Source: Thermoplasmata archaeon (lineage in GTDB: Archaea > Thermoplasmatota > Thermoplasmata > Halarchaeoplasmatales > Halarchaeoplasmataceae). Taken from it: a DNA stretch of 6,294 nucleotides. A program made the translations under genes and the position numbers. Under the pieces are notes generated by a model. That model was given only the letters and a program-made list of their open reading frames with translations, did not search any database and had not been told where the DNA came from. Each line of letters opens with the position of its first letter. Position 1 is the stretch's first letter. The stretch is from contig JAFDTP010000094.1 in assembly GCA_019594195.1 (NCBI GenBank), positions 1-6,294 of the forward strand, given 5' to 3'. Below are positions 1 to 5,004 of this stretch, piece after piece.

Positions 1-72
1 AAAGGGATAACAGAAAGTTGAAGATCGGATTGACCAGAGTAGGTGACGTGTACGAGAAGGGGAGTTGATCGG

Positions 73-255
73 TCAGACTCCACCCTCATCTACCTTCCCA
101 GTCCCGTCACAGTATTGACATTCCCCACTCCCATTGCACTCTGGACAGTAGTCCTCTATAAGATCCAACCCGAACAGGCCGTCTCCCACTTCGCCGGTTC
201 CATCACAGTTACTGCATTCCCCCGTCCCTTCACACTCTTCACATTTAGCTTTCAT
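73..255 (-). CDS. Small DnaJ-type zinc-finger protein (60 aa)
   Basis: Seen: four CxxC pairs (C5/C8, C14/C17, C37/C40, C46/C49), each followed by the [DEN]G[TS]G turn or leading into the next pair, as in the CxxCxGxG repeats of the DnaJ central domain. Two 19-residue modules (5-23 and 37-55) share 13 identical positions, so the protein is an internal duplication joined by a short acidic linker. There is no J domain, signal peptide or membrane segment. Known: such modules bind two zinc ions, and in DnaJ they contact unfolded protein; stand-alone versions are common small proteins of unproven role. Inferred: a soluble zinc-binding protein, perhaps a chaperone accessory or a protein/nucleic-acid binder. 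The ATG is preceded by AGGA at a spacing of 8 bases, which supports this start. It lies 47 bases downstream of the HAD-like gene on the same strand and could be cotranscribed with it or use the palindromic promoter region at 283-296. Confidence 0.82.
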   Translation of the reverse strand: MKAKCEECEGTGECSNCDGTGEVGDGLFGLDLIEDYCPECNGSGECQYCDGTGKVDEGGV

Positions 256-282
256 AAATCTCGTCCTGTTAGTTTTTTTGAA

Positions 283-296
283 TTAACACGTGTTAA
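283..296. promoter_or_regulatory. 14-bp perfect palindrome TTAACACGTGTTAA
   Basis: TTAACACGTGTTAA equals its own reverse complement. It sits in the 47-base gap between the HAD-like gene and the zinc-finger gene, 28-41 bases upstream of the zinc-finger ATG. That is where a TATA box would lie for a short-leader transcript; the minus strand here reads AAATTTAA running into the palindrome. Inferred: an operator of a dimeric regulator, or a combined operator and promoter element for the zinc-finger gene. No T-run follows it closely on the minus strand, so a terminator is less likely. Confidence 0.5.
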
Positions 297-302
297 ATTT
301 CT

Positions 303-668
303 CTAATCTTTTTTGTTTTCACGTCTATCGATTTCTTCCATCACTTCCCTCCAATCACCGGTAAAGTGAACTCCCCGATCGTCGATGTAGTAGTTCGCCG
401 GAGGTTTTACATCTGATATCTCGGCCCCATCGGGAGCATGTGGGTTCTCGTTGATGAGATCGAACGGTATTTCGTATTTTTCCAGTGCCTATTTAACGAC
501 TTCTTCCTTGCCCCTGGTAGTGAATATAATTATTTTGAAACCTTTTTCCCTGAGAGCCTCTATGGCTTCTTTTGCTCCATCGATTGGTTCTCCATAATGG
601 TTTGAATCTATCCACCCATCGTATTCGAACAACGTTCCGTCGAAGTCGACTGCGATTACTTTGGTCAT
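303..668 (-). pseudogene. HAD-superfamily phosphatase-like gene with in-frame TAG at codon 60
   Basis: Read through the stop, this encodes 121 residues of a short HAD hydrolase. Seen: motif I VDFDGTLF (nucleophile D8, acid D10), a motif II-like IIIFTTRG (T50/T51), the family-typical IPFDLINENP (67-76), and acidic motif YYIDDRG (D96, D97) followed by GDW (104-106). Codon 60 is TAG (489-491); the same frame continues with clear homology-like sequence to a second TAG at 303-305. Known: proteins of this layout occur in phages and archaea and act on phosphomonoesters; the substrate is unknown. The chosen start, ATG at 668, has AGAGGA six bases upstream; the ATG at 674 lies too close to that site. 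As written, the product would stop at 59 residues and lose the DD motif and so the active site. The missing residue is plausibly Trp (TGG to TAG), giving a Lys-Trp-Ala-Leu helix. It could instead be a sequencing error or suppressed readthrough. Confidence 0.8.
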
Positions 669-879
669 GTTCATTCCTCTTTTAGACCATCTGAAAGATC
701 GGTTCTTATTTTTCAACGATCCTTCTTCCACTTATCCGGATTTTTTACTCAAGAAGACGTTAATGAGTATTGCCCTAAGAAGGTATCCGCACCGATAGAA
801 TCTGAACAACTTTTGATCTACTCACAGATCATCAACTGATATACAAAAAGGAGCTTCCGATCTTCGCCACCACTAAACG
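669..879. other. Non-coding gap between two disrupted genes
   Basis: I see no supported gene on either strand in these 211 bases; open frames are short and start poorly. On the minus strand a T5 run (845-849) about 30 bases after the stop of the small zinc-protein remnant could end the helicase operon transcript, as archaeal terminators are often simple T-tracts. The evidence for that is weak, with no stable hairpin seen. Confidence 0.35.
705..713 (-). promoter_or_regulatory. Possible TATA box of the HAD-like gene
   Basis: The minus strand reads AAAAATAAG about 40 bases upstream of the ATG at 668, in otherwise mixed-composition DNA. A start of transcription some 25 bases downstream would leave a leader of about 15 bases, just enough to carry the AGAGGA ribosome-binding site at 675-680. 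Inferred from spacing and composition only. Confidence 0.3.
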
Positions 880-1144
880 CTATTTCTCCGGATAACCACA
901 TATCTCACAGAAGTCAAAAGTTATCTCCTTGACATAGCTCCTGTAATTGCTCATGTCCACGTCATACTCCTCGGCAAGACAACTCTCGCAGAGGACGTCT
1001 TCCTAAATCCTTTCCGGTCTCTCCCAATGCGGTTAGAGCGGTGCCCATCGCGTCTGAATCCATCTTGTCGGCCTCCTCCACGACAGCCTGTCCTCTGTGA
1101 TATCTCACCAAGAGACTGTCTTCTCCAGTGCTCTTTTTGATCAT
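880..1144 (-). pseudogene. Small two-CxxC protein gene broken by a +1 frameshift
   Basis: I do not recognise the family. The first frame gives 47 plausible residues from ATG 1144, ending GETGKDL. Coherent coding then resumes in the next frame as EDVLCESCLAEE and runs to ITFDFCEICGYPEK and a TAG at 880-882. Removing one G of the GG pair (plus-strand C1002/C1003) restores a continuous 87-residue protein. It then has CxxC pairs at C52/C55 and C79/C82, the spacing of a small zinc-binding domain after a charged helical N-terminus. The start lies 12 bases after the helicase stop, so it is the last gene of that operon. An ATG at 1160 overlaps the helicase stop as ATGA; reaching the same protein from there needs one further base removed from an A-run, which would give an N-terminus MSTKKDDQKSTGED. 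The function is unknown; a zinc-ribbon partner of the helicase is possible. It is either a decayed gene or an indel error. Confidence 0.6.
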
Positions 1145-1156
1145 CTTTTTTAGTAC

Positions 1157-4051
1157 TCATATCTCGATGGTCACCTTTTCATCAAGTTGAAGTTGCAACC
1201 GTTTATAATAGGGATCGTCCTCTTTCGGAGGATCTCGATACTGGATCCCACAGTTTCGAAGCGTAACCTCTGCGTCGCTTTCATTTAAATTTTCAATACA
1301 TTGGATTTGGTTATCGGTCGCATCGTAGAGATTTATATCAATAAATCCACGTCCTTTCCAGTCAAATGTTGCGTAGTTTTTACTGCGTTTCGAATGTATA
1401 ACTCCAGTAACATTTTTCCGACATTCATAATTTGTTTCGATTTCATTGAGCTCGTCATCTGATAACGGCCTGTAGTGCCTACACAGTTGATCAGGAAGTT
1501 CCCTAATGAAGATCGATTCTGCACCTTGGACAGTCAACACATCAAGTCGGGTTTTTGTTCTTGTCAAGGCGACATAAAATAATCGACGTTCCTCCTCTAG
1601 TTGATAGGTTGCATTTTTTTCCTCATAAATCGAAGGAGGTTGTTTAACCGGTGCTAACCAGCGATTCGGTTTCATGCTTGGGTATACTCCAACCTTCGAT
1701 ACCTTCGGAATAATCACGTGTTCAGCTTCCGATCCCTTAGCATCGTGAGCTGTCCGGATATCAACTGAATCGGGCACTGCTTTTTTTAAGCTATAATAGA
1801 ATTTCGGATCTCCATCCTGTTGCCGGAGCAATATCTGTATGTCCTCTGGCGGATAGTCAGAATTGTGAATGAGCTGTTCTATTCTCTGTTGGATCGATTT
1901 ATTCCTTTGGTACTCATACGTATCACAGCCGAGATGGTGGACATTGATTGGATCACCACCGGATAGTCCAGTCGGGTTCTTTTCAGTTCGGACTTTATTG
2001 TTCCGTATAATGGCATTGCTAGCCGCGACGACGGTGTGTGGACATCTAAAATTATCCTCTAATGGGTTATCTGCATACGAATCATACTTTGAAAGATATG
2101 GATTGCCATTGGTGAAGACTGTGATTGGATCTGGGAGTCCGTCGTAGTCACCAGCTCCTAAAACATCACCATAGTTTATGAACAGATCGGGACGTGCCCC
2201 TTGGAATCCAAATATTGATTGCCAGTCGTCGCCGACTCCAAAGACTCGAACATCGTCTTGCTGTTCGGCAAGCGCCCTGATCACATCAAATTGGACTTGG
2301 TTGAGATCTTGCATTTCATCGATGAAAATATATTGATACAAGAACCGGTCATCGACCTCTGATTTTTCTAGTAAATCTTTTGTAAGAACGATAGAACCGT
2401 GGAAATCAGTCTTTTTCTGGTTATCAAAGACCTCGCAAAACTCCTCGTAAGCCGCCAAACACAGTTCACAAAACTCTGGAACACCTTCTTCAATGTCATC
2501 AGATTTTTCTATATATTCTTTGACTTTCGTTACAGCCTTTTGAGGACTCCATTCTCGAACTCTAGCCTGAGAAATGAACTCTTCGACATTTTCAATGATG
2601 TCGCGAGTAAGCACTTTATGATCATACACATAATCTATCAAATCCTTTCCAGAGATGGGGTGTTTGAGTTCGAGTGATGTTGCCTGTAATTTTTCTGAGA
2701 GGCTGTTTTTGACAGTGTCTTTGAATCGCTCGCAGACAGCTGGATCGTCCCAGTTGATCTTATCGCTTGACCGATCGAGAATTTCATCGCCATCGATGAT
2801 GATTCCGGTTTTGTCACTAGAGTCAGTGTCGAGTTTTTCGTTCGGCTCGAAAATTCGTCTTACTGTCTGAGGATGTTCACTATTTATATTACGATATCCT
2901 GGGCGTTCTTTTCGCGTGGTTTTCGATGTGCAGTATTCGATATAAATCTCCTCGGGGGTTGGAGTATCGATCAATCGAAAATCTAAGACATAGTCACCTG
3001 ATGCAGAGTGTGCCCAGTCTAAGTGCACTTGATAGTCATATTTTATCTCATGTTCCATCAAAAAGTGAGCGATTGCTTCATGAGCTAGCCCCTCCTCGGG
3101 TAGGGGATCCATTGGAACCTCTTCACCGCCTAATGTTACGTCTGATTTTTCTGTGAGTCCTTTGTAGACACCATTTACCACTTCGAAGTCATTCGGATCG
3201 TATTCACTTTTTTTCCATGCTTTGAGGAAATCTTTATAGGTGTCCAAATGTTCTTCAGAGGCTTTGATGTCGCGCCAAATAGCTGCAATTTCTGTGTTCT
3301 TTGCTTCACCAACAATAAATTCCAACTCCTCGTACTGGTCTTCAGCTACAGATTTACTGTAGGAATTGATCGTAGCAACTTCTACTCCAGTGATATTAAA
3401 AGTTTCCTCAAGTTCTTCTTTCATTTCTGATACACCATTTCGCGTGAAGGTGATCGCGAGTAAGTCTGACTCTGCCAAGTTGTCGTATTGTGTGAGGATG
3501 AAATTTACACGACGACCAAATGTCGTCGTCTTTCCAGTACCAGCTGCAGCGTTCACTCTGTTGAAATTGTCGTTCGAAAAAATAGCTCGCAATTGTTGCT
3601 CGGTGAGCGTTAAACCATCCTCGGCAAAAGGGCTATTTAGTTCATCTTCATGACTTCCCCGCATGATGCCGAGCCACTTCTCGTTGTAGGCATCTCTAGC
3701 TTGGATGAACTCACACACATTTGTGATGTCCTTGTACAGGATTTCAGCTGCATCGACGATATTAGCATCAAACTGCTCAGGATATTCTAGGATTGGGGAT
3801 AACCAATACAAGGCATTTTGTGCGCGTTGGTAGGTTTTTAGTGCTTCTTCGACCGTCAAAAAATCCTTGTAGTTTTCAGTATATCTAGCCTGCCATCTAG
3901 TGAGGTTATCACGGATAGTCGCGACCCCTTGTTTCGAATCCGTGCCCTTGATGATTTCTTCTCCATCTATTGTCTCCACCTGAGACTCGGGTTTTGATGT
4001 CTCTTTAGAAGAAGAAAATAATCCACGGAAAAATTCTATGATTCCGGTCAT
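1157..4051 (-). CDS. UvrD/Rep-like SF1A helicase with embedded nuclease-like segment (964 aa)
   Basis: An ATP-dependent DNA helicase of superfamily 1A. Seen in order: a helical N-terminus without clear family (1-140); Q-motif-like LTLTEQQLRAIF (147-158); Walker A AAAGTGKTT (K174); motif Ia AITFT (199-203); motif II DEMQD (578-582); motif III GDDWQSIFGFQGA (607-619); motif IV NFRC (667-670); motif V TAHDAKGSE (767-775); motif VI EERRLFYVALTR (820-831). The Walker A to motif II distance is about 400 residues, well above UvrD. It holds a segment (about 321-375) with E325, D357 and E372 laid out like the PD-(D/E)XK-related insertions of some helicase-IV-like enzymes. The usual lysine after the last Glu is Cys (IEYC, C374), so cleavage activity is doubtful. 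The last ~100 residues are an unrecognised extension. All helicase motifs are intact. ATG 4051 overlaps the upstream ORF stop (ATGA) and also has a TATA-like box 25 bases upstream, so it may be coupled or leaderless. Arginine codons are mainly CGN, unlike its neighbours. Likely role: DNA unwinding in defence or repair. Confidence 0.9.
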   Translation of the reverse strand: MTGIIEFFRGLFSSSKETSKPESQVETIDGEEIIKGTDSKQGVATIRDNLTRWQARYTENYKDFLTVEEALKTYQRAQNALYWLSPILEYPEQFDANIVDAAEILYKDITNVCEFIQARDAYNEKWLGIMRGSHEDELNSPFAEDGLTLTEQQLRAIFSNDNFNRVNAAAGTGKTTTFGRRVNFILTQYDNLAESDLLAITFTRNGVSEMKEELEETFNITGVEVATINSYSKSVAEDQYEELEFIVGEAKNTEIAAIWRDIKASEEHLDTYKDFLKAWKKSEYDPNDFEVVNGVYKGLTEKSDVTLGGEEVPMDPLPEEGLAHEAIAHFLMEHEIKYDYQVHLDWAHSASGDYVLDFRLIDTPTPEEIYIEYCTSKTTRKERPGYRNINSEHPQTVRRIFEPNEKLDTDSSDKTGIIIDGDEILDRSSDKINWDDPAVCERFKDTVKNSLSEKLQATSLELKHPISGKDLIDYVYDHKVLTRDIIENVEEFISQARVREWSPQKAVTKVKEYIEKSDDIEEGVPEFCELCLAAYEEFCEVFDNQKKTDFHGSIVLTKDLLEKSEVDDRFLYQYIFIDEMQDLNQVQFDVIRALAEQQDDVRVFGVGDDWQSIFGFQGARPDLFINYGDVLGAGDYDGLPDPITVFTNGNPYLSKYDSYADNPLEDNFRCPHTVVAASNAIIRNNKVRTEKNPTGLSGGDPINVHHLGCDTYEYQRNKSIQQRIEQLIHNSDYPPEDIQILLRQQDGDPKFYYSLKKAVPDSVDIRTAHDAKGSEAEHVIIPKVSKVGVYPSMKPNRWLAPVKQPPSIYEEKNATYQLEEERRLFYVALTRTKTRLDVLTVQGAESIFIRELPDQLCRHYRPLSDDELNEIETNYECRKNVTGVIHSKRSKNYATFDWKGRGFIDINLYDATDNQIQCIENLNESDAEVTLRNCGIQYRDPPKEDDPYYKRLQLQLDEKVTIEI

Positions 4052-4251
4052 TGATAGAGGAAGAATCTTATCATATTAAAGTGCTCTGATAATAAAGCTG
4101 TATAGAAAACTATTTTGAATCGGTCTCGGCAAAAATACTGAACTAGATATATCAATACTTTACCCTTACTTCCTTGTTGAGGTTTATCACCCATAAAGGA
4201 AAAGAAAGTAAAACTCAAAAAAATTCTCAAAGAAAAATCAAATACCGTCAT
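4048..4251 (-). CDS. Doubtful 67-aa Phe-rich ORF between nuclease and helicase
   Basis: An unrecognised short ORF that fills the gap between the nuclease and helicase genes. Its ATG overlaps the upstream TGA (ATGA, 4251-4248) and its TGA overlaps the helicase ATG (ATGA, 4051-4048), the pattern of translationally coupled archaeal genes. The N-terminus (about residues 4-20) is hydrophobic and very rich in Phe, followed by a short basic segment; a single membrane-associated helix is conceivable. Against it: the composition is what A/T-rich non-coding DNA gives when read in this frame, no motif is visible, and a good TATA-like box for the helicase lies inside it. The double overlap is less surprising than it looks, since any gene starting ATGA creates a TGA in the shifted frame. 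I judge it slightly more likely to be a spacer with a promoter than a gene. Confidence 0.35.
   Translation of the reverse strand: MTVFDFSLRIFLSFTFFSFMGDKPQQGSKGKVLIYLVQYFCRDRFKIVFYTALLSEHFNMIRFFLYQ
4073..4080 (-). promoter_or_regulatory. TATA box TTTAATAT upstream of the helicase
   Basis: The minus strand reads TTTAATAT centred about 25 bases upstream of the helicase ATG at 4051. This is the spacing expected if transcription starts at or within a few bases of the ATG, giving a leaderless mRNA. No Shine-Dalgarno-like sequence precedes that ATG, which fits. The box lies inside the doubtful 67-residue ORF, so the helicase may be expressed independently of the upstream nuclease gene. Confidence 0.45.
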
Positions 4252-4760
4252 TGATGATTCTCTAAAAGTTGTTTTCCATAGGTGACTGATTTATCATCCG
4301 GATTCCAAAGCCTAATGCTATTGAATGATTTTAATCCTATGTAGTCTCTATTCTCAATCAAAATTCTATTGTTTTTCGAAGTCTTTTTAACCATCAATAG
4401 AGGAATATACCTTTTCTTTCTATCAAACCATTCATCTTTACCATCTTCATCGGCTTCAGGATAATATTTTTCCATTTTTTTAAACTGTCTCAACATTTCG
4501 CCTAGATCCCTTATCTCAGTCTTAAATTCGATCATGTGTTTCCTTTCTATTTTCCCCCGTCTCTTAGTTGTTATCAGTAGGTCGATGAATCCCCTGTCTC
4601 CATAATGATTGTAAGGAACCTCTGTATCGAACTTTAATTTTCTAGAAGGTGGAATGAATTTAGTTTTTTTATTTTTCTGTTTTTCTAACCGCAACTCTAA
4701 AATTTTTTTCTTCCACTCGATATATTTTTGTATCATTTTTGAGTGAGCTTTATCCTTCAT
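4248..4760 (-). CDS. PD-(D/E)XK nuclease-like protein (170 aa)
   Basis: Probable restriction-endonuclease-fold DNase. Seen: a lysine-rich helical N-terminus (1-34), E47, then YGDRGFIDLLI with D60 at the end of a strand, and HMIEFKTE with E78 and K80. D60 and E78-x-K80 give the D-(x)n-E-x-K active-site signature on two adjacent strands. The following helix has RDLGEMLRQFKKM (Q92), matching the conserved polar helix after the ExK strand in many members. The C-terminal half is basic and hydrophobic with no further motif. Known: the fold cuts DNA with bound Mg2+. Inferred: with the helicase downstream it forms a nuclease-helicase unit, as in many phage-defence loci. It is the first gene of the minus-strand operon. 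A TATA-like box at 4795-4802 would give a leader of about 12 bases to ATG 4760; an in-frame TAG shortly upstream excludes a longer start. Arginine codons are AGA/AGG in 11 of 13 cases, and the gene is markedly A/T-rich. Confidence 0.75.
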   Translation of the reverse strand: MKDKAHSKMIQKYIEWKKKILELRLEKQKNKKTKFIPPSRKLKFDTEVPYNHYGDRGFIDLLITTKRRGKIERKHMIEFKTEIRDLGEMLRQFKKMEKYYPEADEDGKDEWFDRKKRYIPLLMVKKTSKNNRILIENRDYIGLKSFNSIRLWNPDDKSVTYGKQLLENHQ

Positions 4761-4794
4761 CCTCGTCTACCGCAGATTCGACACATCCTAGTAA

Positions 4795-4802
4795 ACTATA
4801 TT
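4795..4802 (-). promoter_or_regulatory. Possible TATA box of the nuclease-helicase operon
   Basis: The minus strand reads AATATAGT about 38 bases upstream of ATG 4760. This would place a transcription start near 4772 and a short leader of about 12 bases. It is the best A/T-rich promoter-like site between the start codon and the inverted repeat at 4844-4859, but it was assigned on spacing and composition alone. Confidence 0.4.
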
Positions 4803-4843
4803 CTTTTTGGAATTCTAAACTTTTTGGTAAATACTCCTAGATT

Positions 4844-4859
4844 TAACTTTGTCAAGTTA
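4844..4859. repeat. Inverted repeat TAACTT-TGTC-AAGTTA
   Basis: Two 6-base arms, perfectly complementary, with a 4-base spacer in the middle of the divergent intergenic region. It lies about 42 bases upstream of the proposed TATA box of the minus-strand operon and about 105 bases upstream of that of the plus-strand gene. It could be a regulator site or chance; short arms like these occur by chance in A/T-rich DNA. Confidence 0.35.
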
Positions 4860-4949
4860 GATATCCAAAGATGTATGTTTTTCATCTCTAGGCATCCCAG
4901 TTAAACCTCCGGACGAATAGGAGATGCAAATCTAGTTATCAAGAAAATT

Positions 4950-4961
4950 GGGAGTCCTCCC
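4950..4961. promoter_or_regulatory. Inverted repeat GGGAG-TC-CTCCC abutting the plus-strand promoter
   Basis: Five-base GC-rich complementary arms with a 2-base spacer end two bases before the TATA-like tract at 4964-4977. This is the BRE/activator position of an archaeal promoter. The GC-rich block stands out in A/T-rich DNA. Inferred: a possible binding site controlling the gene at 5005; the 2-base loop makes an RNA hairpin unlikely. Confidence 0.35.
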
Positions 4962-4963
4962 TC

Positions 4964-4977
4964 TTAAATTATATTAA
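4964..4977 (+). promoter_or_regulatory. TATA box TTAAATTATATTAA for the gene at 5005
   Basis: A 14-base A/T-only tract centred about 34 bases upstream of the GTG at 5005, followed by a leader region with no G from 4955 to 4999. Transcription would start close to the GTG, giving a leaderless or nearly leaderless mRNA. An in-frame TAA at 4975-4977 means that translation cannot begin upstream of this tract, which supports the GTG as the start. Confidence 0.55.
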
Positions 4978-5004
4978 CCTACACTCCCTTACCCACAAAG
5001 AGAG

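Noticed and set aside
43..306. Plus-strand open frame opposite the zinc-finger gene.
   Set aside because: It is antisense to the cysteine repeats, whose periodic codons keep the opposite strand open. It has no motif and no convincing start signal.
303..668. General TAG-to-pyrrolysine recoding as the reason for the in-frame TAG.
   Set aside because: Three other reading frames end at TAG where coding-like sequence also ends (303-305, 880-882, 6100-6102). After the 303-305 TAG the frame soon meets TGA. TAG therefore acts as a normal stop here, although local suppression is not excluded.
951..1160. A 69-residue gene starting at ATG 1160, overlapping the helicase stop as ATGA.
   Set aside because: After its first few residues the frame is an Arg/Gly-rich shadow with no coherent domain, while the next frame gives a sensible protein that continues into the CxxC half. 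Only the first few codons could belong to the real gene.
1869..3653. Several plus-strand open frames of 60-95 codons opposite the helicase.
   Set aside because: All are antisense to an intact, motif-complete helicase gene and have no recognisable domains or promoters.
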